64,000 nucleotides of DNA. Source: Bradyrhizobium cytisi (GTDB lineage Bacteria > Pseudomonadota > Alphaproteobacteria > Rhizobiales > Xanthobacteraceae). Shown here piece after piece: positions 1-10,156 of this stretch. How positions within the stretch are numbered: the first letter of the stretch is position 1; each line of letters starts with the position of its first letter. The position numbers and the translations under genes are program-made. The stretch is from the NCBI RefSeq assembly GCF_008123515.1, contig NZ_VSSR01000042.1:124001-188000 (forward strand). The letters run 5' to 3'. The notes below the pieces were generated by a model. That model was not told the origin of the DNA. It searched no databases and was given only the letters and a program-made list of their open reading frames with translations.

Positions 1-1261
<1,261 letters not shown>

Positions 1262-1283
1262 GATCGCAATTCGAAAAGATGAT

Positions 1284-1310
1284 AAAACGGCGCCTTCGGG
1301 CGCCGTTTTT
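1284..1310 (+). terminator. Rho-independent terminator of lon
   Basis: Perfect GC-rich stem ACGGCGCC / GGCGCCGT closed by a UUCG tetraloop and followed by five Ts, starting 23 bases after the lon stop codon. Confidence 0.9.
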
Positions 1311-1330
1311 GTTTTTGGGGAAGGGATGCA

Positions 1331-1735
1331 ATGCAGGTCGATGGGCAATGCCATTGCGGCAAGATCACCTATGAGGCCGAGATCGACCCTGAGGCGGTCT
1401 CGGTCTGTCACTGCCGCGACTGCCAGACGCTAACGGGATCGCCGTTCCGGGTGACTGCGATCTGCGCCGCCGCCGACGTCAAGCTCACCGGCGGCTCGCC
1501 AAAGATCTACGGCAAGCGCGGCGACAACGGCCGGATGCGCCTCCAGCACTTCTGTGGCGACTGCGGTTCCCCGCTGTTCACCAGCGGCGAGGGCGACCAG
1601 GCCGACGATTGGGGCATCCGCTGGGGCTCGATCCGCCAGCGCGACCAATTGCGGCCCGTCAGGCAGATCTGGTGTCAGTCGGCCGTGGTCTGGATCGGCG
1701 CGGTGCCGCTGCTGCCGGGGAGGCCGAAAGATTGA
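1331..1735 (+). CDS. GFA-family (CENP-V/GFA) zinc-binding protein
   Basis: 134 aa protein of the glutathione-dependent formaldehyde-activating (GFA / CENP-V) fold. The zinc ligands are all visible: CHC at residues 7-9, CHCRDC at 26-31 and CGDC at 75-78. In the family the structural zinc is held by the first and last Cys pairs, and the middle CxCxxC is the mobile or catalytic site. Most members are not proven formaldehyde enzymes, so the substrate is unknown. It stands alone 20 bases after the lon terminator, and the start follows a GGGAAGGG Shine-Dalgarno. Confidence 0.85.
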   Translation: MQVDGQCHCGKITYEAEIDPEAVSVCHCRDCQTLTGSPFRVTAICAAADVKLTGGSPKIYGKRGDNGRMRLQHFCGDCGSPLFTSGEGDQADDWGIRWGSIRQRDQLRPVRQIWCQSAVVWIGAVPLLPGRPKD

Positions 1736-1828
1736 GCTGTGGTTGCGACAAGCCCGCCTGCGCCGGCCTCACACCAATGAGCGCCTCGGCTGGCTCGCCA
1801 AGCCATAGCCAGCGAAGCAGGCGAAGGC

Positions 1829-1905
1829 TGGTGGGCGGTCACGGATTCGAACCGCGGACCCTCTCGGTGTAAACGAGATGCTCTAACCAGCTGAGCTAAC
1901 CGCCC
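1829..1905 (-). tRNA. tRNA-Val (anticodon UAC)
   Basis: On the minus strand a full cloverleaf of 77 nt: acceptor GGGCGGU/ACCGCCC, D arm GCTC...GAGC, anticodon stem TCTCG/CGAGA with loop TTTACAC (anticodon TAC), T arm with TTCGAAT, discriminator A and an encoded CCA. Short apparent ORFs reading through it are artefacts. Confidence 0.97.
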
Positions 1906-2121
1906 GGGTGGGCCTCTTTAGCGCCCCGGCCGGTGTCGAGGCAAGAGCCGAACGCGCCGCAAACTGGCTCCAATTTGCGACCTAGTCAGGGTTCATGCTG
2001 GACACGAGCAGCCCTGCAGCAAGGCTTGCTGGAGGGCAATCCGCTTTCGCAGCGCGAATCCGTCATCCGGCGGAAGAGGCGGCGACCGTGCGTGCCGCCG
2101 CCGCGCAATTCCCGCCCGACA

Positions 2122-2478
2122 TCAGGCCGTCTTGGTGAACATCGTCAGGACGCCGTCGGCGATGTTGATCGCGACGACTTGCGACGAACTCAAGCCCTTC
2201 GCCTTGAGGACAGAGGCTGCCTGCGGTGTGGCGTCGATGGACTGCCGAAGCGACTGAATGTCTTTTTCGCTTGTCTGCGCCACGAGTTCATCGACCTTTG
2301 CGCGCACCGCCGGCTGCAATTCCTTGACGTCCACCACCTGTATGCTCCGGATCACCGTGCTGGACTGAGTGGACGGCTGTTCCGCGCCGGGTTGCGACGA
2401 CGCGCCCTGCGCCTGCACCAGAGCCGGAGTTCCGAGGGAGAGAACTGCAACGATGACGGATGCCGTGAAGCTGCGCAT
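2122..2478 (-). CDS. Small exported protein of unknown function
   Basis: 118 aa. The start chosen is the ATG at 2478, which is preceded by AGAAAGG at a good distance and gives a clean Sec signal peptide (MRSFTASVIVAVLSLGTPALVQA, cleavage near AQG). A longer frame up to 2649 has no such support. The mature part has a Gln/Ser-rich linker followed by a predicted alpha-helical region of about 75 residues with no Cys. I do not recognise the family. It lies alone between tRNA-Val and a divergent methyltransferase; a periplasmic location is inferred from the signal peptide. Confidence 0.7.
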   Translation of the reverse strand: MRSFTASVIVAVLSLGTPALVQAQGASSQPGAEQPSTQSSTVIRSIQVVDVKELQPAVRAKVDELVAQTSEKDIQSLRQSIDATPQAASVLKAKGLSSSQVVAINIADGVLTMFTKTA

Positions 2479-2790
2479 GGTCTGCCTTTCTGGTTTGAGG
2501 AGCTGCGAATCTACCGAGGAAATCTGGTTGGCATCTGATTCCGATGTGGCCGTTCGGTGAAACCAATGCGGCCGCAATGCGCACAGACGCGCTGTGCCGG
2601 GGCCGGTGATGTCTGCCGCAAACGCCGGCTCGTGCCCTGAGCTCGACACGAGGGCGCTGCTGCGAGCAGAGGCCGGAAAGTGCTCCCCGGTTCAGGCAGG
2701 GCAATCGCATATGGTGCGCCGGCTCAGGGAGTAGACTGGATTTGGCAGGTGGGCGATAGATGTCGCCTGACCTGAGTGACAGAGGCTCCG
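2479..2790. other. Divergent intergenic region, 312 bp
   Basis: Separates the small exported protein (minus) from the methyltransferase (plus) and must hold both promoters. I see short hairpins (for example GCACAG...CTGTGC near 2580-2596) but no convincing -35/-10 pair, RNA gene or repeat. Confidence 0.5.
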
Positions 2791-3651
2791 ATGCAGCAAC
2801 CAAGCGGACACGAGCAAAACGCCGACCAGATCGCCTATTGGAACGGCCCGAGCGGCCAGCGCTGGGCCGATCGCCACGCGGCGCAGGAGAGCGTGCTTGG
2901 ACCCATTGCCGACGTGCTGATCGACCGCGCCAAGCCGCAGCCGGGCGAGCGCGTTCTCGATGTCGGCTGCGGCTCGGGTGCGACGACTTTTGCGTTCGCG
3001 AAGGCTGTGGCGCCAAACGGCTTTGCGCTCGGTCTCGATGTCTCCGAACCGATGCTGTCGCAGGCGCGCGCGTTTGCGCCGAAGGGGCTGCCGCTCGATT
3101 TCGTGCTGGCCGATGCGACGGTGCATCCATTCCAGCCGGCGAGCTTTGACCTGCTCGCATCGCGCTTCGGCGTGATGTTCTTTGCCGATCCAATTGCGTC
3201 CTTCACCAACCTTCACCGTGGGCTGAAGCCGTCGGGGCGGCTGGCATTTGCCTGCTGGCGCGAGCCGAAGGAAAATCCGTGGATGATGGCGCCGCTGATG
3301 GCGGTCTACAAGCACGTGCCGAAGATGCCGCCGGTCGGGCCGGAAGAGCCGGGCCCGTTCGCCTTCGCCTCGGAGGAGCGCGTGACGCGCATCCTGAAAG
3401 GTGCTGGCTTCATCGACGTGGCGATGGAGCCGCATAATCTTCCCATGGACATCGCCATCGGCGGTGGGCTCGACGCCGCCGTCGACGGCGCGCTCCAGAT
3501 CGGCCCCGCCAGCCGCGCATTGCAGGGCCAACCGCCGGAGACGTACGCTGCGGCCAAGGTGTCGATCCGCGAGACGCTCGCGCCGTTCCGGAAAGGGCAG
3601 AGCGTGGCGCTGCAGGGTGCGATCTGGATCGTGACGGCGAAGGCGGGGTAG
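2791..3651 (+). CDS. Class I SAM-dependent methyltransferase
   Basis: 286 aa, UbiE/Methyltransf_11-like. Motif I VLDVGCGSGATTFAF (about residues 55-69) binds S-adenosylmethionine; motif II follows at GLDVSE and the post-I region FDLLASRFGVMFF is typical. The ATG at 2791 was chosen over the GTG at 2776 because AGAGG sits 5 bases before the ATG and nothing suitable precedes the GTG. The acceptor substrate cannot be told from sequence. It is convergent with the metal-efflux operon, 21 bases from the end of its last gene. Confidence 0.85.
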   Translation: MQQPSGHEQNADQIAYWNGPSGQRWADRHAAQESVLGPIADVLIDRAKPQPGERVLDVGCGSGATTFAFAKAVAPNGFALGLDVSEPMLSQARAFAPKGLPLDFVLADATVHPFQPASFDLLASRFGVMFFADPIASFTNLHRGLKPSGRLAFACWREPKENPWMMAPLMAVYKHVPKMPPVGPEEPGPFAFASEERVTRILKGAGFIDVAMEPHNLPMDIAIGGGLDAAVDGALQIGPASRALQGQPPETYAAAKVSIRETLAPFRKGQSVALQGAIWIVTAKAG

Positions 3652-3672
3652 ATTGGAGCGGCCGCACTCCCC

Positions 3673-4644
3673 TCACACCACATCATCCGGCGCCAGCGCG
3701 CAGCCATTGTCCGGATGCGTCTCGACCTGGAGCGTGGTGTGGCCGATGCGGAAGGTGGTCTTCAGCTGCTGCGCGGTCTCCATCAGGAACGCGTCGGCGC
3801 TGCCTGCGGGCATCACGAGATGGCAGGTCAGCGCGGTCTCGGTGGTGGAGATCGGCCAGACGTGGAGGTCGTGGATCCCTGAGACGCCGGGCCGCGCCAG
3901 CAGGAACGCCTTGATAGCGACGAGGTCGGTGCCCCTGGGCGCTGCCGCCATCGACATGTCGATGGAGCCGCGGAGCAGGTTGGTCGTGCCCCAGAGGATG
4001 CTGGCGCAGATGACGAGGCTGGTGAGGGGATCGAGCCAGAGCCAGCCCGTCCAGATGATCAGCGCCGCCGAGACGACGACACCAAGCGAGACTGCGGCGT
4101 CGGCCGCCATGTGCAAGTATGCACCTTCGATGTTGATGTCGTCCTTGCGTCCGCGTGCGAACAGCATGGCGGTAAAGCCGTTGATGAGGATGCCGATGCC
4201 GGCGACCACCATCACGGTGACGCCCGCGACCGGCTCGGGCTCGCGCAGCCGCAAGATCGCCTCCCAGCCGATCGCGCCGGTTGCGACCAGCAGGAACACC
4301 GCATTCGCCAGCGCCGCCAGAATGGTGGAGGCACGAAAGCCATAAGTGAAGCGGCCGCTCGGCGCGCGCCGCGCCGCGATCGAGGCGCCCCAGGCCACGA
4401 CCAGGCCGAGCACGTCGGACAGATTATGGCCGGCGTCCGCGAGCAGCGCGGTGGAATTGCCGAGATAGCCGTAAACCGCTTCGGCCACGACCAGCGCGGT
4501 GTTGAGCGTAATGCCGATCGCGAACGCCTTGCCGAAATCGGCGGGCGCATGGACATGCCCGTGACCGTGCGAATGGCCGTGGTCATGGCCATGATCATGA
4601 GCGTGGCCGTGGTGGCGATGACCGTGATGGTCGTGACTGCTCAA
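3673..4644 (-). CDS. Cation diffusion facilitator (Zn/Co/Cd exporter)
   Basis: 323 aa CDF-family inner-membrane antiporter exporting divalent metals such as Zn, Co or Cd. The N-terminus is a His-rich metal-buffering tail (His at almost every second position from residue 4 to 35). Six membrane helices follow, with the family's HNLSD motif in TM2 and HMAADA in TM5, then a cytoplasmic C-terminal domain with GIHDLHVW. The start is TTG at 4644; no ATG exists before the first helix, and GGGGAG lies 8 bases upstream. It begins two bases after the czcA stop, so it is probably translationally coupled as last gene of the efflux operon. Confidence 0.92.
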   Translation of the reverse strand: MSSHDHHGHRHHGHAHDHGHDHGHSHGHGHVHAPADFGKAFAIGITLNTALVVAEAVYGYLGNSTALLADAGHNLSDVLGLVVAWGASIAARRAPSGRFTYGFRASTILAALANAVFLLVATGAIGWEAILRLREPEPVAGVTVMVVAGIGILINGFTAMLFARGRKDDINIEGAYLHMAADAAVSLGVVVSAALIIWTGWLWLDPLTSLVICASILWGTTNLLRGSIDMSMAAAPRGTDLVAIKAFLLARPGVSGIHDLHVWPISTTETALTCHLVMPAGSADAFLMETAQQLKTTFRIGHTTLQVETHPDNGCALAPDDVV

Positions 4645-4646
4645 AC

Positions 4647-7600
4647 CTAGCGCTCCCCGGAAACCGCCAAATCAGGCGCCATTGTAGGCGTTTCGCCCGC
4701 GCCGTCACGCCGGAACAGTACATAGAGTGCCGGCAGCACGAGCAATGTCAGCACCGTCGAGGAGATGATGCCGCCGATCACGACGGTCGCGAGCGGCCGC
4801 TGCACCTCGGCGCCGGCGCCGGTGGCGAGCGCCATCGGCACGAAGCCGAGGGAGGCGACCAGCGCGGTCATCAGCACCGGGCGGAGCCGCGTCAGCGCGC
4901 CCTCGCGGACAGCGTCCGCAATAGGGCGTCCTTCGCTGCGCAGACGCTCGATGAAGGTGATGATGACGAGGCCGTTGAGCACAGCGACGCCCGACAGCGC
5001 GATAAAGCCGACGCCGGCGCTGATGGATAAGGGAATACCGCGCAGCAACAGTGCGGCGACGCCGCCCGTCAGTGCCAGCGGCACGCCGGAGAACACAAGC
5101 GCTGCATCCGCCGCCGATCCCATGCCCATGAACAGCAGCAGGAACACCAGCAGCAGCGCCACTGGCACGACGATGGTCAGCCGCTTGGTCGCCGAGACCA
5201 GCTGCTCGAACTGTCCGCCCCAGCCGATCCAGTAGCCGGGCGGCAGCTTGACCTTCTCGGTCACCGCCTCCTGGGTCTCGGCGACGAAGGAGCGCAGGTC
5301 GCGCCCGCGAACGTTGGCCATGACCACCACGCGGCGCTTGCCGTTCTCGCGGCTGATCTGGTTGGGGCCGGGCGCGATCTCGATTGTCGCAACCGAGGAC
5401 AGGGGGACGTAGCGGGGTGTCGTGCCCGATGCCCCCGGCCACGCGGTCTTCGTGACCGCGGCTGCATCCTCGCCGGGCGGCAGCGGGATCGGCAGCGACC
5501 TGATCGTGTCGGGGTTGGCCCGCAGGCTTTCCGGCAGCCGCACCACGATGTCGAAGCGGCGATCGCCCTCGAACAGCTTGCCCACCGGCTTGCCGCCGAT
5601 CGCGATCTCGACCAGGTTCTGCACCTCGCCGAGACTGAGGCCGTAGCGCGACAGCGCCTGGCGGTCGAGCCTGACAGTGAGGATTGGCAGACCCGCGACC
5701 TGCTCGGTCTTCACGTCGGCGGCGCCCTCAATGGCGCGGACCACGCCGTTGACCTGCTGGGCGATACCGGCGAGCACGTCGAGATCGTCGCCGAAGATTT
5801 TCACGCCGACGTCGCTGCGGATGCCGGCGATGAGCTCGTTGAAGCGCATCTGGATCGGCTGGGTCATGCCATAGGCGCTACCGGGCAGGGTGTTGGCGGC
5901 GCGCTCGATCTCTTCGATCACCTCATTCTTCGGCTTGGCGGGATCGGGCCATTCCTCGCGCGGCCTCAGCGTGACATAGGTGTCGGCGACGTTCGGCGGC
6001 ATCGGATCGTTGGCGATCTCGGCGGTGCCGACCTTGGAGAAGATGGTCGCGACCTCCGGAACCTGCTTGACTGCCTTCTCAAGCCGGAGCTGCATGTCGA
6101 CGCTCTGGGTCAGGCTGGTGCCGGGAATCCGGATGGTCTCGATGGTGATGTCGCCTTCATCCAGGCTCGGAATGAACTCGCCGCCCATGCGTGTCGCGGC
6201 AAGGATGCTGCCGGCGACGATCAGCACGGCAGCGAACGCGACGCTGCCGCGGTAACGGATGGCGCGCTCGAGCAGCGGCACATAGATCCGCGTGGCCGCC
6301 CGCATGAAGACGTTCTCCTTCTCCGAGACCTTGCCGGTGACGACAATCGCCACCGCAGCCGGGACGAAGGTGACCGACAGCAGCGCCGCACCCGCGAGCG
6401 CCATCAGCACGGTCAGCGCCATCGGCGTGAACATCTTGCCCTCGGTCCCCGTCAGGGTCAGGACCGGCAAATAAACCACGGCGATGATCAGCGTGCCGAA
6501 CAGGCTTGGCTTGATGACCTCGCTGCTGCCGTCGCGGATGGTCTGGAGGCGTTCGTCCAGCGTCAGCAGCCGTCCGCGCCGGTGCTGCCCGGCGGCGAGC
6601 AACCGCAGGCAGTTCTCGACGATGATGACCGCGCCGTCGACGATGATGCCGAAGTCGATTGCGCCCAGACTCATCAGATTGGCGCTGACCTTGCTCTCGA
6701 CCATTCCCGTGATCGTGAACAGCATCGAGAGCGGGATGACGCAGGCGGTGACCAGCGCAGCGCGGATGTTGCCGAGGATCAGGAACAGCACCGCGATCAC
6801 CAGCGCCGCGCCCTCGACGAGATTCTTCTCGACGGTCTGGATGGTCGCTTCGACCAGATGTGTGCGGTCATAGACGGCGCGCGCAATCACGCCATCGGGC
6901 AGCGATTTCGCGATCTCCGCGAGCCGGGCCTTCACGCGTTGCGCCACCGTGCGGCTGTTCTCGCCGATCAGCAGCATGGCTGTGCCGAGCACCGTCTCCG
7001 TGCCGTTGGCCGAGGCCGCGCCACTGCGCAGGTCCTGGCCTTCCTGGACGTCGGCGACGTCGCGGATGCGGACCGGTACGCCGCCGCGCGAGCCGATCAC
7101 GATGTCGCTGATGTCTTCGATATCGGCGACCTGGCCGGGCGCGCGGACGAGATATTGCTCGCCATTGCGCTCGATATAGCCAGCGCCGACATTGGCATTG
7201 TTGGCGGCCAGCGCCGTCATGATGTCGCGGAAGCCGAGCTTGTAGGCCATCAGCCGGCCGGGGATCGGCAGCACGTGGAATTGCCGCTCATAGCCGCCGA
7301 TCGAGTTGACCTCGATCACGCCGGGAATGGTGCGCAGCTGCGGCTTGATGATCCAGTCCTGGATGGTGCGCAGCTCGGTCGGCGTGAACTCGGCGCCAGT
7401 GGGCGATTTTGCGCCGGCCTTTGCCTCGACGGAGTAGACGTAGATCTCGCCAAGGCCGGTCGAGATCGGCCCCATCGCGAGCTCGGTGCCTACAGGAAGC
7501 TGGTCCTTCGCCTGCTGGATGCGTTCGTTGACGAGCTGCCGGGCGAAATAGATGTCGGTGCCGTCCTGGAATACGACGGTGACCTGGCTCAGGCCATAGC

Positions 7601-7859
7601 GCGAGATCGAGCGGGTGTAATCGAGCTTGGGCAGCCCGCCCATCGCGGTCTCGATCGGGAAGGTGATGCGCTGCTCGGCTTCGAGCGGCGACAGGCCCGG
7701 CGCGCGCGTGTTGATCTGGACCTGGACGTTGGTGACGTCAGGGACGGCGTCGATCGGCAGGCGCGTGAAATTCCAGGCGCCGAAGGCGCCGACTGCCAGC
7801 GCGAACAGGACCACGAGCCATCGTTGACGAATGGAGAAGCCGAGGAAGGCGTCAATCAT
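4647..7859 (-). CDS. czcA: Heavy-metal efflux RND pump, CzcA/CusA family
   Basis: 1070 aa inner-membrane proton/metal antiporter that drives metal out through the CzcCBA tripartite channel. It has the RND layout: TM1 near residues 13-30, a large periplasmic domain, TM2-6, a second periplasmic domain, and TM8-12. The HME-RND proton-relay signature DFGIIVDGAVIIVEN (residues 402-416) in TM4 marks it as a heavy-metal pump rather than a drug pump. The divalent type (Zn/Co/Cd/Ni) is favoured because it sits with a CDF exporter, but the exact metal is inferred. It overlaps czcB by 8 bases. Confidence 0.95.
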   Translation of the reverse strand: MIDAFLGFSIRQRWLVVLFALAVGAFGAWNFTRLPIDAVPDVTNVQVQINTRAPGLSPLEAEQRITFPIETAMGGLPKLDYTRSISRYGLSQVTVVFQDGTDIYFARQLVNERIQQAKDQLPVGTELAMGPISTGLGEIYVYSVEAKAGAKSPTGAEFTPTELRTIQDWIIKPQLRTIPGVIEVNSIGGYERQFHVLPIPGRLMAYKLGFRDIMTALAANNANVGAGYIERNGEQYLVRAPGQVADIEDISDIVIGSRGGVPVRIRDVADVQEGQDLRSGAASANGTETVLGTAMLLIGENSRTVAQRVKARLAEIAKSLPDGVIARAVYDRTHLVEATIQTVEKNLVEGAALVIAVLFLILGNIRAALVTACVIPLSMLFTITGMVESKVSANLMSLGAIDFGIIVDGAVIIVENCLRLLAAGQHRRGRLLTLDERLQTIRDGSSEVIKPSLFGTLIIAVVYLPVLTLTGTEGKMFTPMALTVLMALAGAALLSVTFVPAAVAIVVTGKVSEKENVFMRAATRIYVPLLERAIRYRGSVAFAAVLIVAGSILAATRMGGEFIPSLDEGDITIETIRIPGTSLTQSVDMQLRLEKAVKQVPEVATIFSKVGTAEIANDPMPPNVADTYVTLRPREEWPDPAKPKNEVIEEIERAANTLPGSAYGMTQPIQMRFNELIAGIRSDVGVKIFGDDLDVLAGIAQQVNGVVRAIEGAADVKTEQVAGLPILTVRLDRQALSRYGLSLGEVQNLVEIAIGGKPVGKLFEGDRRFDIVVRLPESLRANPDTIRSLPIPLPPGEDAAAVTKTAWPGASGTTPRYVPLSSVATIEIAPGPNQISRENGKRRVVVMANVRGRDLRSFVAETQEAVTEKVKLPPGYWIGWGGQFEQLVSATKRLTIVVPVALLLVFLLLFMGMGSAADAALVFSGVPLALTGGVAALLLRGIPLSISAGVGFIALSGVAVLNGLVIITFIERLRSEGRPIADAVREGALTRLRPVLMTALVASLGFVPMALATGAGAEVQRPLATVVIGGIISSTVLTLLVLPALYVLFRRDGAGETPTMAPDLAVSGER

Positions 7860-8829
7860 GATCGGCGTCTCCCTTGCCCATCTCCGCCTTCACGACGAAG
7901 CTGTTTTCGGCGACGTAGTGCTCGCCGGGTATGAGGCCGGCGCGGATTTCCACGAATTGCAGATCGGAATCTCCAAGCTCCACCGGGCGCGCCTCGATCT
8001 TGTCGCTGTCCTCGCGGACGAACACGATGGTTCGGTTCTCCAGCGTCTGGATCGCACTGCGGCGCACGGCAACCGCGACATTGCGGGCGGCGAGGATCAG
8101 CCGCGCCGTGACGAACAGGCCGGGGCGAAGCCGGCCCTCCGGGTTCGGCAGCACCACGCGCGCCAGCGCGGTCTGGGTCTCGCTGCTTCCGATCGGCGCC
8201 ATGTAGGAGATACTGCCCTTGATCTCGCCGCGGGCGTCGTCGGGATCGATCAGCACCTCGTCGTTGAGGCGGACGCGCCGGAGGTCCTGCCGGTAGATCG
8301 ACAGATCGACCCAGATGGTCGCGAGGTCGGCGACGACGAAGGCCGGCTTCTGCTCGGAGACGTATTCGCCGAGCGAAATCTGCCGCTCGATGACGGTGCC
8401 GGCGATCGGCGCCTTGAGCTCGTAGACGGTCAGGCTCTGGTTGCTCTCGATGCTGGCGAGCAGATCGTCCTTGCCGACCTTGTCGCCGATCCGCTTCTGG
8501 ATCGATTTGGCGAGGCCCGGAAAGCGCGGGGTGACCTGCACCACGGCCTCCTGGTTGGCGCGCAAGATGCCGTTGAAGGACAGCGTATCGGTCAGCGTGG
8601 CGCTCGCGGCTTCCGCGAGCGTCACGCCGGCAGCGGCGAGCTTGACGTCGGAGATGCGGATGCGGTCGGCGCCATGCTCATCCTGCTCGACATGATCGTT
8701 CTGCCTCTCCGGCTTCTTCTCTTCGGTATGCGCGGCGGGCGCGACCCTGGCCGGGGCGAGCAGGGAATAGCCGTAGGCGCCGAGCGTGGCGGCAAGGATG
8801 GCGATGAGGACGGTGGAGGACGTCTTCAT
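7852..8829 (-). CDS. czcB: RND periplasmic adaptor (membrane fusion protein), CzcB-like
   Basis: 325 aa. An N-terminal signal anchor (residues 4-25) is followed by a His/Asp/Glu-rich stretch (HTEEKKPERQNDHVEQDEHG) that could sample metal. Then come the lipoyl/barrel-sandwich halves, with short hairpin sequences of the heavy-metal type, and a beta-barrel (RLRPGLFVTARLI). It bridges CzcA and CzcC in the periplasm. It overlaps czcA by 8 bases and czcC by 4 bases, so all three are in one transcript. It is shorter than CzcB of Cupriavidus and lacks a C-terminal extension. Confidence 0.92.
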   Translation of the reverse strand: MKTSSTVLIAILAATLGAYGYSLLAPARVAPAAHTEEKKPERQNDHVEQDEHGADRIRISDVKLAAAGVTLAEAASATLTDTLSFNGILRANQEAVVQVTPRFPGLAKSIQKRIGDKVGKDDLLASIESNQSLTVYELKAPIAGTVIERQISLGEYVSEQKPAFVVADLATIWVDLSIYRQDLRRVRLNDEVLIDPDDARGEIKGSISYMAPIGSSETQTALARVVLPNPEGRLRPGLFVTARLILAARNVAVAVRRSAIQTLENRTIVFVREDSDKIEARPVELGDSDLQFVEIRAGLIPGEHYVAENSFVVKAEMGKGDADHD

Positions 8830-10100
8830 CGCGCGCTCTCCCGCGCCAGCGCAAACGGATTGCCGACGAGGCCTTCGATGGTGGCAACGCCGGCATGGAA
8901 GTTCTGCAGCGCCTCCTGCTCGCGAAGCCGCGCCTGGGCGACGCTGGCTTGGGCATCGAGCACCTCCAGCAGGGTGAAGCGGCCCTGGCCGTAGCCCTGC
9001 GAGATCGCTTCCGAGGCCTCGGTGGCCTTGGGGATCGCAGTCTCGCGCAGCACCGCGAGCTCGCGCAAGGAGCCCTGGAGCGAGTCGTAGGCGCGGCCGG
9101 CGATCACGATCAGCGTGTTGCGGTTGGCCTCGCGCTCGGCCTTGGTCTTGGCCAGGCTTTCCTGGGCGGAGAGGATGTTGCCCTGGTTCTGGTCGAACAC
9201 GGGGATCGGCACCGAGACGGTGAGGCGCGCCGCATCGTCATTGGTCTCGTTGAAATGGCGCCAGCCGGCCGCGATCCGCACGTCGGGATAGGGCCTGAGC
9301 CGCGCCATCAGCAGCTCGGCATTGCGCTGCGCATACACTGCGGTCCAGCGCACCAGCTGCGGATTGGCGTCGATGGCGGCGACGACAGACTGGAACGTTG
9401 GCGGCCGTCCCATGGTGTCGAGCCGGCCGGAGACCTCGCCGAATTTCGCCACGGGATCGCCCATCAGCACCGCGAGCTCGCGCCGGGCGCTCGCCAGCGT
9501 CGCCTTGAAGCGCTCGCGATCGGCCTTCACCAGCGCCGAGGCGACCTCGGCGCGGCCGGTCTCTGCCGGCGAAGAGGCGCCGGCCTCGACACGGCGGCGG
9601 AGCAGCGGCGTCAGGCGATCGATCGCGGCAATCTGCTCGTCGAGGATCTGGATGCGGCGCTGCGCGCCGAGCACGCTGAGGAAGGCGATCGCGGTCTCCG
9701 ACAGTACCTCGAGCCTGATTGCTTTGCGCTGGATTGCGGCGACCTCGATGCCGGCCGCGCCCGCTGCGATCCGCGCGTCGCGCTTGCCGAACAGCTCAAA
9801 AGCCTGGCTGATCTGGAGCGTGGTCTCGGCCGATCTGGTGCCGCGATAGATGCCCGAGCCGAACGAATTGTCCTGCTCATAGGACAATTCGGGATTGAGC
9901 AGGGCGCCCGCCTGGGTGCGCTGGCCCGTGGCGACGCCGATGTCGCGCTCCGCCGCCGTCAGGCGCGGGCTCGCGGCCAGCGCGCGCGTCAGCGCCGCGC
10001 GCATCGTCAGGGTCTGGGCGTGGGCGTGCTGCGTCAGCCAGGGGCTGACGAAAATCGCCATCGCGCACGAAAGGTGCGCAGCAGTCCGTCTGCAAGACAT
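8826..10100 (-). CDS. czcC: RND outer-membrane channel, CzcC-like (TolC superfamily)
   Basis: 424 aa outer-membrane efflux protein with two OEP repeats (long coiled-coil helices around residues 45-220 and 240-420). The ATG at 10100 was chosen because it gives a signal peptide ending ...TQHAHA before QTLTMRAAL. A longer GTG-start form to 10136 would add 12 residues in front of the signal peptide. The last four bases of the upstream-reading gene overlap czcB. It completes the tripartite CzcCBA export system. An unusually perfect 11-bp hairpin lies inside the coding sequence at 9864-9891. Confidence 0.92.
   Translation of the reverse strand: MSCRRTAAHLSCAMAIFVSPWLTQHAHAQTLTMRAALTRALAASPRLTAAERDIGVATGQRTQAGALLNPELSYEQDNSFGSGIYRGTRSAETTLQISQAFELFGKRDARIAAGAAGIEVAAIQRKAIRLEVLSETAIAFLSVLGAQRRIQILDEQIAAIDRLTPLLRRRVEAGASSPAETGRAEVASALVKADRERFKATLASARRELAVLMGDPVAKFGEVSGRLDTMGRPPTFQSVVAAIDANPQLVRWTAVYAQRNAELLMARLRPYPDVRIAAGWRHFNETNDDAARLTVSVPIPVFDQNQGNILSAQESLAKTKAEREANRNTLIVIAGRAYDSLQGSLRELAVLRETAIPKATEASEAISQGYGQGRFTLLEVLDAQASVAQARLREQEALQNFHAGVATIEGLVGNPFALARESAR
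9864..9891. other. Perfect 11-bp inverted repeat inside czcC
   Basis: Arms CGAATTGTCCT and AGGACAATTCG with a 6-base loop. It falls in the codons for the region just after the signal peptide, so it would form a stable hairpin in the czcC mRNA. No T-run follows on either strand, so it is not a standard terminator. Confidence 0.6.
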
Positions 10101-10156
10101 GAAGGTGACCTGTGAACAAAAGCATCGTGGGCGCACGCGGCGCCCGGCTGGTCAGT

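Noticed and set aside
1609..1872. Open frame ending in a sequence like GGHGFEPRTLSV
   Set aside because: It reads through tRNA-Val; this peptide is a common artefact of tRNA sequence in protein databases.
6582..7934. 450-codon plus-strand frame opposite czcA
   Set aside because: Antisense shadow of a strongly conserved RND pump; Asp/Arg-rich composition is typical of mirror frames in high-GC DNA.
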